DNA of 64,000 nucleotides from Streptomyces sp. V3I8 (GTDB lineage Bacteria; Actinomycetota; Actinomycetes; Streptomycetales; Streptomycetaceae). Positions within the stretch are counted from its first letter, which is position 1. Each line of letters opens with the position of its first letter. The position numbers and the translations under genes are program-made. The DNA is taken from contig NZ_JAUSZL010000002.1 in the NCBI RefSeq assembly GCF_030817535.1, positions 3,844,001 to 3,908,000 of the forward strand, given 5' to 3'. The notes under the pieces are model-generated. The model worked only from the letters and a program-made list of their open reading frames with translations, was not told the origin of the DNA and did not search any database. Of this stretch, positions 8,011 to 16,637 are shown piece after piece.

Positions 8011-8791
8011 GTGATAGTTCGCACCCTCGACCACCACGTCTCCTGGATCACCCTCAACCGGCCGGAGGCCATGAACGCCCTCGCCCCCGAACACCGCGAC
8101 CACCTCATCCGGCTGCTGGAGGAGGCGTCCGCCGACCCCGGCACCCGCGCCGTCGTGCTCACGGCGACCGGCCGCGGCTTCTGCGCCGGCGCCGACCTCC
8201 GCGGCGGCCCGCCCGCCCCGGACCGCGCTCCCGGAGACGTCGCCCGGCTCATCAGAACCGGCGCCCACCGCCTCATCACCGCGGTCCTGGACTGCGAGAA
8301 ACCGGTCCTCGCCGCGGTGAACGGCACCGCGGCCGGCCTCGGCGCCCACCTCGCCTACGCCTGCGACCTCGTCCTGGCCGCGGAATCGGCCAGGTTCATC
8401 GAGGTGTTCGTCCGCCGCGGCCTCGTCCCCGACGGCGCCGGCGCCTACCTCCTCCCCCGCCTGATCGGCCCGCAGCGGGGCGAAGGAGCTGATGTTCTTC
8501 GGCGACGCCCTGACCGCCGCGGACGCCCACCGCCTCGGCCTGGTCAACCGCGTCGTACCGGACGGCGAGCTGGAGAAGACGGCCCGTACCTGGGCCGACC
8601 GCCTCGCCGCCGGCCCCACCCGCTCCCTCGCCCTCACCAAGCAACTGGTGAACGCCTCCCTGGACTCCGACCGCGCCACCGCCTTCACCGCCGAGGCCAT
8701 CGCCCAGGAACTCAACATGACGACCCAGGACGCCACCGAAGGCGTGACGGCATACGCCGAACGCCGTACCCCGCGGTTCGAGGGCCGCTGA
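8011..8791 (+). pseudogene. Enoyl-CoA hydratase/isomerase with an apparent +1 frameshift
   Basis: The first 156 codons from GTG 8011 encode a crotonase fold: WITLNRPEAMNAL, then the oxyanion-hole block GRGFCAGADLRGG and the AAVNGTAAGLGAHLAYACDLV block. After LIGPQR the frame decays, while the expected continuation (LMFFGDALTAADAHRLGLVNRVVP to the natural end RTPRFEGR) lies in the next frame up to 8791. Removing one G from the GGGG run at 8477-8480 restores a single protein of about 259 residues with AKELMFFGD at the joint. This is either a sequencing error in a homopolymer or a recent inactivating mutation; the rest of both frames looks intact. Predicted role: hydration of an enoyl-CoA in the surrounding catabolic pathway. 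Confidence 0.85.
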
Positions 8792-8814
8792 GCGGCGACC
8801 GGAACCCTTCCCAC

Positions 8815-8829
8815 CTGACGGCCCGTCAG
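8815..8829. promoter_or_regulatory. Operator D: CTGAC-GGCCC-GTCAG
   Basis: Perfect inverted repeat (extended by one more base pair on each side, CCTGAC/GTCAGG) ending 14 bp before the flavin reductase start. At that distance a bound repressor would block the transcript start or the first transcribed bases. Confidence 0.8.
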
Positions 8830-8842
8830 GTTCAATGGACGT

Positions 8843-9496
8843 GTGATGGGACACGCAGGAATGGCCGCGACAGCCGTCCGCTACCTGAGGACGGCCGGCG
8901 GTCCGGCCCCGGCCGGGCCGGTCGAACCGCTCCCACGGCCTGCCCTGCGCGCGGTCGCCGACGACGAACGCGCACCGGTCGACCCGGTCGAGTTCCGCCG
9001 CGTCCTGGGCAACTTCGCGACGGGCGTCACCGTCATAACGGCCCCGGCCCCGGCCCCGGACCCGGCCCCGGACCCCGCCGGATCCGCCGCCGGCGAAGGC
9101 CCCGCCGGCTTCGCCTGCCAGTCCTTCGCCGCCCTCTCCCTCGATCCGCCCCTGGTCGTGTTCATGGTCGCGCGTACGTCCACGACCTGGCCCCGCATCG
9201 CCCGCGCGGGCGTCTTCTGCGTGAACGTCCTCGGCGCGCACCAGGGCGACCTGTGCCGCGGCTTCGCGGTGAGCGGCGGGGACAAGTTCGCCGGGGTCGG
9301 CCACACCCCGGCCCCGGTCTCCGGGTCGCCGCGCCTGGCCGGTGCCACGGCGTGGGCCGACTGCACGGTCCACGCCGTCCACCCGGGTGGCGACCACCTG
9401 ATCGTGGTGGGCAGGGTGGACGCCCTGGGCACGTCCGACGGTGCCGACGCACCCCTGCTGTTCCACCGGGGCCGCTTCGGCGGCTTCACGGCCTGA
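8843..9496 (+). CDS. Flavin reductase-like protein (HsaB/HpaC type)
   Basis: A 217-residue FMN-binding split-barrel protein. The family block FRRVLGNFATGVTVIT (about 52-67) leads into FACQSFAALSLDPPLVVFMV, CVNVLGAHQGDLCRGFA with KFAGV, and the C-terminal PLLFHRGRFGGF. These proteins reduce flavin with NAD(P)H for a two-component monooxygenase; no oxygenase component is adjacent, so the partner is elsewhere or is the flavoprotein at 3137. Between the first two blocks is a Pro/Ala/Asp repeat insertion (APAPAPDPAPDPAG) not typical of the family. The GTG at 8843 is directly followed by an ATG, either of which could start. It carries operator D in its promoter and overlaps the MFS gene tail-to-tail by 11 bases. 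Confidence 0.85.
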   Translation: MMGHAGMAATAVRYLRTAGGPAPAGPVEPLPRPALRAVADDERAPVDPVEFRRVLGNFATGVTVITAPAPAPDPAPDPAGSAAGEGPAGFACQSFAALSLDPPLVVFMVARTSTTWPRIARAGVFCVNVLGAHQGDLCRGFAVSGGDKFAGVGHTPAPVSGSPRLAGATAWADCTVHAVHPGGDHLIVVGRVDALGTSDGADAPLLFHRGRFGGFTA

Positions 9497-10856
9497 CGCC
9501 CTGCGCGAGGATGAGCGCGTCCGGCGCCCCCGGCTCCCGCCGCCGCCGGATCACCAGCGCCAGCAGCGCGGCCGCCGCGCACAGCGCCCCGGAGGCGTAC
9601 CACATCACGTCGTACGAGCCGAAGGCGTCGCGGGCGACCCCGCCGAGGAAGGCGACGAGGGCGGCGCCGACCTGGTGAGAGGCGAGGACCCAGCCGAAGA
9701 CGATGGCGCTGTCGTCGCCGAACTGCTCGCGGCACAGGGCGATGGTGGGCGGCACGGTGGCGACCCAGTCGAGGCCGTAGAAGACGATGAAGAAGACCAT
9801 CGGCGGGTGCACCGAGGGGCCCATGAGCAGGGGCAGGAAGAGCAGCGAGACGCCGCGCAGGGCGTAGTAGACCGCGAGCAGGCGGCGCGGGTCGAAGCGG
9901 TCGGTGAACCAGCCGGAGGCGATCGTGCCGACGACGTCGAAGACGCCGATCACCGCCAGGAGCGAGGCGGCCGCCGTGATCGGCATGCCGTGGTCGTGGG
10001 CGGCGGGCACGAAGTGCGTCTGGATCAGGCCGTTGGTGGAGGCGCCGCAGATCGCGAACGTCCCCGCCAGCAGCCAGAAGGGTCCCGTGCGCGCGGCGGA
10101 GGACAGGACCTTCACCGTCCGGCGGGCCGCCCCCGGCACGGGCGGCGGCTTCTCGACGAACTCCGTCGCCCCGTACGGCGCGAGCCCCACGTCCGCCGGA
10201 TGGTCGCGCAGCAGCAGCCAGACGAACGGCACGACCGCGAGCGCCGCCAGGGCCACGGTCACGGCCGCCGGGCGCCAGCTGTGCTCCGAGACGATCCACG
10301 ACAGTACGGGCAGGAAGATCAGCTGGCCGGAGGCCGAGGCGGCGGTGAGGATGCCGGTGACCAGCCCCCGCCGCTCGGTGAACCAGCGGTTGGTGACGGT
10401 CGCGGCGAAGGCGAGTGCCATCGAGCCGGACCCGAGGCCCACGAGCAGCCCCCAGCACAGCAGCAGCTGCCAGGCCGCGGTCATCCACACCGTGGCGCCC
10501 GAGCCGACCGCGATCACGACCAGGGCGAGCGCGACGACCCGCCGGATCCCGTACCGGTCCATCAGCGCGGCGGCGAACGGCGCCGTCAGCCCGTACAGCG
10601 CGAGGTTGACGGAGACCGCGAGCCCGATCGTGCCGCGTGACCAGTGGAACTCGTCGTGCAGCGGGTCGATCAGCAGGCCGGGCAGGGAGCGGAAGGCCGC
10701 CGCGCCGATGATCGTCACGAAGGTGACGGCGGCCACGAACCACGCCCGGTGCACCCGCGTGTGCCGCCGCCCGGTTCCGGGGTCCTTCGCGGGCGCCACG
10801 GGTGCCACGGGTGCCGCGTCGCCCGCGGCGTCGGTTGCGTCGGTTGTCTGTGTCAC
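9486..10856 (-). CDS. MFS transporter (OFA/monocarboxylate-like)
   Basis: A 456-residue carrier with about twelve membrane segments in two halves separated by a charged central loop (about 215-255). It carries the MFS-type loop DRYGIRR between helices 2 and 3 and the repeat of it, TDRFDPRR, in the second half. The N-terminal 35 residues are cytosolic and Ala/Asp/Pro-rich. The subfamily resembles monocarboxylate/oxalate-formate antiporters, which fits uptake of an organic acid substrate for the surrounding pathway; the substrate itself is inferred. Starts with GTG and is divergent from the GlxA-type regulator at 10928. Confidence 0.88.
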   Translation of the reverse strand: MTQTTDATDAAGDAAPVAPVAPAKDPGTGRRHTRVHRAWFVAAVTFVTIIGAAAFRSLPGLLIDPLHDEFHWSRGTIGLAVSVNLALYGLTAPFAAALMDRYGIRRVVALALVVIAVGSGATVWMTAAWQLLLCWGLLVGLGSGSMALAFAATVTNRWFTERRGLVTGILTAASASGQLIFLPVLSWIVSEHSWRPAAVTVALAALAVVPFVWLLLRDHPADVGLAPYGATEFVEKPPPVPGAARRTVKVLSSAARTGPFWLLAGTFAICGASTNGLIQTHFVPAAHDHGMPITAAASLLAVIGVFDVVGTIASGWFTDRFDPRRLLAVYYALRGVSLLFLPLLMGPSVHPPMVFFIVFYGLDWVATVPPTIALCREQFGDDSAIVFGWVLASHQVGAALVAFLGGVARDAFGSYDVMWYASGALCAAAALLALVIRRRREPGAPDALILAQGVRP

Positions 10857-10927
10857 GTCATAGAGCCTGCGTCGCGCGCCCTGCCCGGACGAGTGGCCCG
10901 AGGGACAGTGTTCGCTAGGATCGGGCC

Positions 10928-11917
10928 ATGGGTCCGCACATGCCGCACAGCCCGTTCCGTCCGCACCGCGTCGTCGTCCTCGCGCTGGACGGCCTGCTCC
11001 CCTTCGAGCTGGGCATCCCGCACCGCATCTTCAGCCGCGCCGTGGACTCGGAGGGCCGCAGGCTGTACGAGATCGTCACCTGCTCCGTCCGGCCACCGGG
11101 CCCGGTCGAGACGGACGCCGACTTCTCCGTGTCCGTCGAGAACGGGCCGCAGGCACTGGCCACCGCCGACACCGTCGTCGTCCCGGCCTCGTACGAACTG
11201 GGCCCGGTCCACGACGAGGGCGTGCTCACCGGCGAACTGGCCGCGGCGCTGGCGCTCATCAGGCCGGGCACCCGCCTCGTCTCCATCTGCACGGGCGGGT
11301 ACGTGCTGGCCGCCGCGGGTCTGCTCGACGGGCGTCCGGCGACCACGCACTGGGCGTCCGCCGAGCACTTCCAGCGGCTCTTCCCGAAGGTGCGGGTCGA
11401 CGCGGACGTGCTGTTCATCGACGACGGGGACGTGCTGACCTCCGCGGGGGTCGCGGCCGGCATCGACCTGTGCGTCCACATCGTGCGCCGCGACCACGGG
11501 ACCGCCGTCGCCAACGAGGTGGCCCGCCGTACGGTGGTGCCGCCGCACCGGGACGGCGGGCAGGCGCAGTACATCCACCGGCCGGTGCCCGAGCCGCAGT
11601 CCGCGACGACCACCTCGGCGCGGGCCTGGGCGCTGGGCCGGCTGCACGAGCCGATCCAGTTGCGGGACATGGCCGCGCGGGAGGCGATGTCGGTGCGGAC
11701 GTTCACCCGGCGGTTCCGGGAGGAGGTGGGGGTCAGTCCCGGGCAGTGGCTCACGCAGCAGCGGGTGGAGCGGGCGCGGCACCTTCTGGAGTCCACGGAC
11801 CTGTCGGTCGACCAGGTCGCGGCGGACGCGGGCTTCGGCACGGCGCAGTCGATGCGGCAGCATCTCGGGGCGACCCTGGGGGTCACCCCGACGTCCTACC
11901 GCCGGACGTTCCGCTGA
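10928..11917 (+). CDS. GlxA-family AraC-type transcriptional regulator
   Basis: A 329-residue regulator made of an N-terminal DJ-1/PfpI-like domain (about 12-190; nucleophile-elbow-like SICTGGYVLAAAGLLDGR, then TTHWASAEHF) and a C-terminal AraC helix-turn-helix pair (about 225-325: LRDMAAREAMSVRTFTRRFR and VDQVAADAGFGTAQSMRQHL). The cysteine in SICTGG matches the DJ-1 elbow position. Divergent from the MFS carrier with only 71 bases between starts, so it probably controls that carrier. Ligand unknown; GlxA-type proteins often respond to amines or acids. Confidence 0.9.
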   Translation: MGPHMPHSPFRPHRVVVLALDGLLPFELGIPHRIFSRAVDSEGRRLYEIVTCSVRPPGPVETDADFSVSVENGPQALATADTVVVPASYELGPVHDEGVLTGELAAALALIRPGTRLVSICTGGYVLAAAGLLDGRPATTHWASAEHFQRLFPKVRVDADVLFIDDGDVLTSAGVAAGIDLCVHIVRRDHGTAVANEVARRTVVPPHRDGGQAQYIHRPVPEPQSATTTSARAWALGRLHEPIQLRDMAAREAMSVRTFTRRFREEVGVSPGQWLTQQRVERARHLLESTDLSVDQVAADAGFGTAQSMRQHLGATLGVTPTSYRRTFR

Positions 11918-11969
11918 CCCGCCGTGTTCGCCTGCGGGCCCGGCGTCGACCGGAATGTCGGACGGAACG

Positions 11970-13019
11970 TCAGAACGTCAGAACCCCCCGCGCCACCCGC
12001 CCGGCGGCGGCCTCCGCCGCCGCCTTCTCGAAGTCCTCGACGGGATACGTGCACGTCACCAACTCGTCCAGCAGCAACCGCCCCTCCCGGTACAGCTCCG
12101 CGTACAGCGCGACATCCCGCTGCGGCCGCGACGCCCCGTACCGGCACCCCAGGATCGACTTGTCCAGGAACATCGACGAGACGAGGAAGGACGCCTCGGC
12201 GTCCACCGCCGGCACCCCCAGCAGCACGGCCTGCCCGTGCCGGTCGAGCAGGTCGACGGCCTGCCGTACGAGCTCCACCCGCCCCACGCACTCGAAGACG
12301 TGGTCCGCCCCGTTCGGCAGGATGTCCCGCACCCCCGTCACGGAGGTGAGGAAGTGCCCGGCCCCGAACCGCCGCGCCGCCTCCTCCTTCGCCGGATTCG
12401 AGTCGACCGCCACCACCGTGAGCGCCCCGGCGATCCGCGCGCCCTGCAGCACGTTGAGCCCGATCCCGCCCGCGCCGATGACGACGACGCTGTCCCCGCG
12501 GTCCACCCGGGCCCGGTTCAGCACGGCCCCGACCCCGGTCAGGACCGCGCACCCGATGAGGGCTGCCGAGGCCATCGGGATGTCCTGGGGGATGCGTACG
12601 GCCTGCACGGCCTTGACCACCGTGCGTTCCGCGAAGGCGGAGTTGGACGCGAACTGGTACAGCGGCTCCCCGCCCCGCGCGAAGGGCCGTTGCGGCATCC
12701 CGATCGCCTTGCGGCACATGGTGGGCCGGCCCCGGTCGCATTCGGCGCACACACCGCAGTTGGCGAGCGTGGACAGGCAGACGTGGTCCCCCGGCCGGAC
12801 ATGGGTCACCCCCGCCCCCACCTCGGCCACGACGCCCGCGCCCTCGTGGCCGAGCACCACGGGCACGGGGAAGGGGATGGTGCCGTCCACCACGGAGAGG
12901 TCGCTGTGGCACAGCCCCGCCGCCTCGACCTCGACCAGCACCTCGCCGGGCCCCGGACCCCGCACCTCCAGGTCGTCGACCACCCGCGTCTGCCTGCCGT
13001 CGAAGATCACGCCTCGCAT
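11970..13019 (-). CDS. Zinc-dependent alcohol dehydrogenase (class III-like MDR)
   Basis: A 349-residue medium-chain dehydrogenase. Catalytic zinc ligands are visible as AGLCHSDLSV and GHEGAGVV. The structural zinc loop is CGVCAECDRGRPTMC, with four cysteines. The NAD-binding Rossmann motif is VVVIGAGGIGLNV (about 173-185), and an acidic residue at the end of the next strand (AVDSN) points to NAD rather than NADP. It is the last gene of the minus-strand run with the acyl-CoA dehydrogenase and the SDR, so it probably oxidises an alcohol intermediate or reduces an aldehyde there. Confidence 0.9.
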   Translation of the reverse strand: MRGVIFDGRQTRVVDDLEVRGPGPGEVLVEVEAAGLCHSDLSVVDGTIPFPVPVVLGHEGAGVVAEVGAGVTHVRPGDHVCLSTLANCGVCAECDRGRPTMCRKAIGMPQRPFARGGEPLYQFASNSAFAERTVVKAVQAVRIPQDIPMASAALIGCAVLTGVGAVLNRARVDRGDSVVVIGAGGIGLNVLQGARIAGALTVVAVDSNPAKEEAARRFGAGHFLTSVTGVRDILPNGADHVFECVGRVELVRQAVDLLDRHGQAVLLGVPAVDAEASFLVSSMFLDKSILGCRYGASRPQRDVALYAELYREGRLLLDELVTCTYPVEDFEKAAAEAAAGRVARGVLTF

Positions 13020-13043
13020 GTCGCACCCGGCATCGCGCTCATC

Positions 13044-14192
13044 TCAGCCCTTCGCTTCCCTGGGAAGGCCGAGCACGCGCTCGGCGATGATCGTGCGCTG
13101 GATCTCGTCCGAGCCGCCGTAGATCGTGTCGGCCCGGCTGAAGAGGAACAGGTGCTGCGACGCGTCGAGTTCGTACGGCGCCGCGGCCGTCCAGTCCGCC
13201 GGCCCCACCGCCGCGCCGGCGCCCCGCACCCGCACCGCGAGTTCGCCGAGCCGCTGGTGCCAGCGGCCCCACAGCAGTTTGGCCACACTGGGCGCGCCCG
13301 GGACACCCGGACTCCCCAGGGTCCGCAGGGCGTTCCACCGCATGGTGCGCAGCTCGGCCCACTGGCGTACGAGCAGGTCGCGGACGACCGGGTCGTCGGC
13401 CGCCCCCGTGGCGACGGCCTCCTCCAGCACCCGCCCCAGCTCCTGGGCGAAGCCGATCTGCTGGGCCAGGGTGGAGACGCCCCGTTCGAAGCCGAGCAGG
13501 CTCATGGCGACCCGCCAGCCGTTGCCCTCACCGCCGACGACGTGCTCGGCGCGCGCACGGGCCCCGTCGAAGAAGACCTCGTTGAACTCGCTGGTCCCGG
13601 TCAGCTGCCGGATCGGCCGTACGTCGATCCGGCCGGGCTGGTCCATCGGCACGAGCAGGAAGCTCAGCCCGCGGTGCCTGCGCGACCCGGCCTCGGTGCG
13701 CGCCAGGACGAAGCACCAGTCCGCCTCGTGCGCCAGCGAGGTCCAGATCTTCCGACCGCTGATCCGGTACCCGCCCGCCTCCCGCACGGCCCGGGTACGG
13801 ATTCCCGCGAGGTCGGACCCGGCCCCGGGTTCGCTGTACCCCTGGCACCACAGTTCGTCACCGGCGGCGACGGGCGGCAGGAAGCGGGCCTTCTGCTCCT
13901 GGCTCCCGTGCGCGAGCAGCGTGGGGGCCAGCAGCTTCTCCCCGATGTGCCCGCTGCGGGCGGGAGCCCGGGCCCGCGCGTACTCCTCGGCCCACACCAC
14001 CTGCCGCCCGATCCCGACCGCCCGGTTCCCGTACCCCTCCGCCCCCCACCCGATCCCGATCCACCCGGCGGCCCCGAGCGTCCGCTCCCAGGCCCTGCGG
14101 TCCCCGTCGCCCACCGCCGGCACATGCCGGTCCAGCCACCCCCGTACCTCGACGCGGAACGCCTCGTCCTCCGACGTGCACCCGAAATCCAC
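13044..14192 (-). CDS. Acyl-CoA dehydrogenase family protein
   Basis: A 382-residue acyl-CoA dehydrogenase. In order: the helical N-domain; the CoA/FAD motif WCQGYSEPGAGSDLAGIRT with KIWTSLAHEADW (about 125-170); and the C-domain ending YGGSDEIQRTIIAERVLGLPR, the FAD-contacting tail typical of FadE proteins of steroid/cyclic acid pathways. I start at GTG 14192 (VDFGCTSEDE); the frame stays open to 14267 but that part reads through a dispersed repeat copy and is not family sequence. It lies between the SDR and the zinc alcohol dehydrogenase genes, all in one direction under operator E. Confidence 0.88.
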   Translation of the reverse strand: MDFGCTSEDEAFRVEVRGWLDRHVPAVGDGDRRAWERTLGAAGWIGIGWGAEGYGNRAVGIGRQVVWAEEYARARAPARSGHIGEKLLAPTLLAHGSQEQKARFLPPVAAGDELWCQGYSEPGAGSDLAGIRTRAVREAGGYRISGRKIWTSLAHEADWCFVLARTEAGSRRHRGLSFLLVPMDQPGRIDVRPIRQLTGTSEFNEVFFDGARARAEHVVGGEGNGWRVAMSLLGFERGVSTLAQQIGFAQELGRVLEEAVATGAADDPVVRDLLVRQWAELRTMRWNALRTLGSPGVPGAPSVAKLLWGRWHQRLGELAVRVRGAGAAVGPADWTAAAPYELDASQHLFLFSRADTIYGGSDEIQRTIIAERVLGLPREAKG

Positions 14193-14213
14193 CTGTCCTC
14201 CAACGGCCTTCCT

Positions 14214-14245
14214 TCCAGGGGCGCGGGGAACTGCGCGACAAGCCG
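14214..14245. repeat. Dispersed repeat copy, reverse orientation
   Basis: CAGGGGCGCGGGGAACTGCG, the reverse complement of the repeat core, is found in the gap between the SDR stop and the acyl-CoA dehydrogenase start. It creates a spurious 25-codon N-terminal extension of the dehydrogenase frame. Confidence 0.8.
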
Positions 14246-14288
14246 CAGCGGACCCGCACCCACCCACGGCCCCACGTCCGGCCGCCTC

Positions 14289-15197
14289 CTACGGCGCCTC
14301 CTTCGCGGAGCGGGCCGCACGGGCCATCTCCTCCACCCGCCCGAGCAACGGCATGGGATCCACCCCCACCGCCCCCGGCAGGAACCGCGCGAGACGCTCG
14401 GGCGTCCACCGCCCCTCCGCATACGCCGAGCGCAGTTCCCGCGGCTGCGCCCACACCGCGATCTTCGGCCCCGCCACCGTGTACACCTGCCCGGTGATCC
14501 CTTCCTCCCGGGCCCGCTCGGACAGCAGGTAGACCACGAGCGCGGCCACGTCCTCGGGTTCGCCGATCTCCGTCAGCTCCATCGGCACGTTCGCCGACAT
14601 CCGGGTACGGGCGACCGGCGCGACCGCGTTCGCCGTGACCCCGTACCTGTGGAGCCCGAGCGCCGCGCTCCGGACGAGCGAGACGATCCCGCCCTTCGCC
14701 GCGCTGTAGTTGGCCTGCGAGACGGACCCCTGGTGGTTGCCGCTGGTGAACCCGATGAGGGTGCCGGAGCGCTGCCCCCGCATCACGGCGCAGGCGGCGC
14801 GGAAGACGGTGAACGTGCCCTTCAGATGGGTGGCGATGACCGGGTCCCAGTCGTCCTCGGTCATGTTGAAGAGCATCCGTTCACGCAGGATCCCGGCCAC
14901 GCAGACGACCCCGTCGAGCCGCCCGTACGCCTCCAGGGCCACGTCGACGATCCGCTGTCCGCCCGCCATGGTGGAGATGTCGTCGGCCACCGCGACCGCC
15001 TCGCCGCCGGCCGCCCCGATCTCCTCGGCCACGGCGTCGGCGACCGAACTGCTCGGCGCCGAGCCCTCGATCGAGACGCCGTAGTCGTTGACGACGACCC
15101 GTGCGCCCTCGGCCGCGGCGGCCAGCGCCACCGCACGTCCGATGCCCCGGCCCGCCCCGGTCACGGCGACGACCCTGCCTGCCAGGAAGTTCCCCAC
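14289..15197 (-). CDS. Short-chain dehydrogenase/reductase, hydroxyacyl-CoA dehydrogenase-like
   Basis: A 302-residue SDR with the classical cofactor motif VTGAGRGIGRAVALA near the N-terminus. It also has a segment VVVNDYGVSIEG like that of the HSD17B4/FOX2-type 3-hydroxyacyl-CoA dehydrogenases, and the catalytic YSAAKGG with the preceding Ser in the FTSGNHQG strand. A C-terminal extension (about 225-302) beyond the core contains VAGPKIAVWAQPREL, seen in the same subgroup. The start GTG 15197 has GGGAAGGGG upstream; another GTG at 15215 is possible. It heads a three-gene minus-strand run and lies next to operator E. Confidence 0.88.
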   Translation of the reverse strand: MGNFLAGRVVAVTGAGRGIGRAVALAAAAEGARVVVNDYGVSIEGSAPSSSVADAVAEEIGAAGGEAVAVADDISTMAGGQRIVDVALEAYGRLDGVVCVAGILRERMLFNMTEDDWDPVIATHLKGTFTVFRAACAVMRGQRSGTLIGFTSGNHQGSVSQANYSAAKGGIVSLVRSAALGLHRYGVTANAVAPVARTRMSANVPMELTEIGEPEDVAALVVYLLSERAREEGITGQVYTVAGPKIAVWAQPRELRSAYAEGRWTPERLARFLPGAVGVDPMPLLGRVEEMARAARSAKEAP

Positions 15198-15220
15198 GCC
15201 CCGGCCCCTTCCCACGGTTT

Positions 15221-15235
15221 CTGACGGTCCGTTAG
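15221..15235. promoter_or_regulatory. Operator E: CTGAC-GGTCC-GTTAG
   Basis: One mismatch (GTTAG for GTCAG) from the perfect palindrome, but the outer T/A pair is kept. It lies between the divergent SDR (start 15197) and cyclase (start 15293) genes, so one bound dimer could control both directions. Confidence 0.7.
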
Positions 15236-15292
15236 ATTTGCTTCGATTCTACGACCCGTCGGACACCTGAGGACAAGCCCCGGGGAGGACTC

Positions 15293-16219
15293 ATGTCACT
15301 GCCGGCCGAGTTCCACGAGATCGCCAAGCGCGTGAACAACTGGGGGCGCTGGGGCGCCGACGACGAGATCGGCACCCTGAACCTGATCACCGACGACGTC
15401 GTGCGCGGGGCCGCCGCGAGCGTCCTCAGCGGCCGTCGCGTACCGCTCGCCCTGCCCCTGCGGCAGGACGGTGTGCAGACGGGGATGATCCCGGGCCGGG
15501 TCAATCCGCTGCACACGATGGTGCAGATCAACCAGGAGCTGTTCGGCCCCGGTACGGTCGCCTGCAGCGACGACGCCGTGACGATGGGCCTGCAGGCGGC
15601 CACCCACTGGGACGCGCTCGCCCATGTCTCGCACTCGGGCCGGCTCTACAACGGCCGCTCCGCCGACACCGTCACGGCCCACGGGGGCGCGGGGTTCGGC
15701 GGCATCGACAAGCCCCGGCACATCGTCTCGCGCGGTGTCCTGCTGGACGTGGCCCGCGCGCTCGGCACGGAGCGCCTCGACGGCGGGCACGCGGTGACCC
15801 CGGAGGACCTGGAGGCGGCCGAGGAACTGGGCGGGACGAAGGTCGGCCCGGGCGACATCGTCCTCGTACGCACCGGCCAGATGCAGCTCTACCTGGCGGG
15901 CGACAGGGAGGGGTACGCCTTCCCGTCCCCCGGTCTGTCCGTGCGTACTCCGGAGTGGTTCCACGCGCGTGATGTCGCGGCGGTCGCGAACGACACCCTC
16001 ACCTTTGAGATATTTCCTCCCGAGACGGAGGATATGTGGCTGCCCGTCCACGCGCTCGACCTGGTCGAGATGGGCATGCCGCAGGGTCAGAACTGGAATC
16101 TCGAAGAGTTGTCCACAGCCTGTGGACACGCCGGGCGCCATGCGTTCCTGCTGTCGGCGATGCCCGAACCGTTCGTCGGCGGCACCGGAACCCCCGTGGC
16201 GCCGGTGGCGATCCTCTGA
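15293..16219 (+). CDS. Cyclase-family (kynurenine formamidase-like) metal-dependent hydrolase
   Basis: A 308-residue protein of the cyclase family (PF04199). The metal-binding signature appears as ATHWDALAHVSHSG (about 103-116), where H-x-D-x-x-x-H supplies ligands, and GFGGIDKPRH follows. Later blocks are RGVLLDVARA and PGDIVLVRTGQ, and a C-terminal HALDLVEMGMPQGQNWNLEEL. Family members open amide or lactone rings, as in N-formylkynurenine or isatin hydrolysis. In this regulon a ring-opening or lactone-hydrolysis step is a reasonable inference. An AGGACTC precedes ATG 15293. Divergent from the SDR across operator E. Confidence 0.88.
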   Translation: MSLPAEFHEIAKRVNNWGRWGADDEIGTLNLITDDVVRGAAASVLSGRRVPLALPLRQDGVQTGMIPGRVNPLHTMVQINQELFGPGTVACSDDAVTMGLQAATHWDALAHVSHSGRLYNGRSADTVTAHGGAGFGGIDKPRHIVSRGVLLDVARALGTERLDGGHAVTPEDLEAAEELGGTKVGPGDIVLVRTGQMQLYLAGDREGYAFPSPGLSVRTPEWFHARDVAAVANDTLTFEIFPPETEDMWLPVHALDLVEMGMPQGQNWNLEELSTACGHAGRHAFLLSAMPEPFVGGTGTPVAPVAIL

Positions 16220-16637
16220 GGGGTGCCGCAACGGGGGCCGACACCCGCGCGACGAGCACCGGCGGACGGCGCGTCTCCCCCACGCGCCGCCGACCGGCCC
16301 TCCGCCGCACCAGCTCCACCCCTGACCCCCGGAGCCGGCGCCGCATCGCGGTCCGCACTCGGCGAGGGCTCCTGTCACCGGAGACCTCGCCGTCCCCTCA
16401 CGGCGAACCACTGACCACAAGCGTGAGGAAACGGACACGCTGCGTCAACGCCCACCCAAGGGTTCACGCCTTAAATACCCTTTGTCACCCACCTGGAGGG
16501 AAGCACGGCCCGGCGCACACGGCAGGACCGGACGCGGGGAGTCCGGGCCCCGTGCCCTCCGTGCGCCAGCGGGCGCGCCCGCTGCACGAGCGCCCGCTCC
16601 CGCGCGTTGCGCGATCCCGCACATCCGGAGCTTCGCG
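16220..16637. other. Gene-free stretch with one weak hairpin
   Basis: No frame here shows family sequence or a good ribosome site. A small inverted repeat (AAGGGT at 16458-16463 with ACCCTT at 16477-16482) lies downstream of the minus-strand ATP-binding gene and could be its weak transcript end. Nothing else seen. Confidence 0.5.

Noticed and set aside
6063..8327. Minus-strand open frame of 754 codons opposite the acyl-CoA synthetase
   Set aside because: Antisense shadow that even reads through the dispersed repeat hairpin; the plus strand has all catalytic motifs.
14193..14267. Longer N-terminus for the acyl-CoA dehydrogenase at 13044
   Set aside because: The extra 25 codons are encoded by a dispersed repeat copy and match nothing in the family; GTG 14192 begins the family sequence.
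11955..15224. Plus-strand open frame of 1089 codons opposite the alcohol dehydrogenase, acyl-CoA dehydrogenase and SDR genes
   Set aside because: It spans three genes and their gaps on the other strand and has no family sequence.
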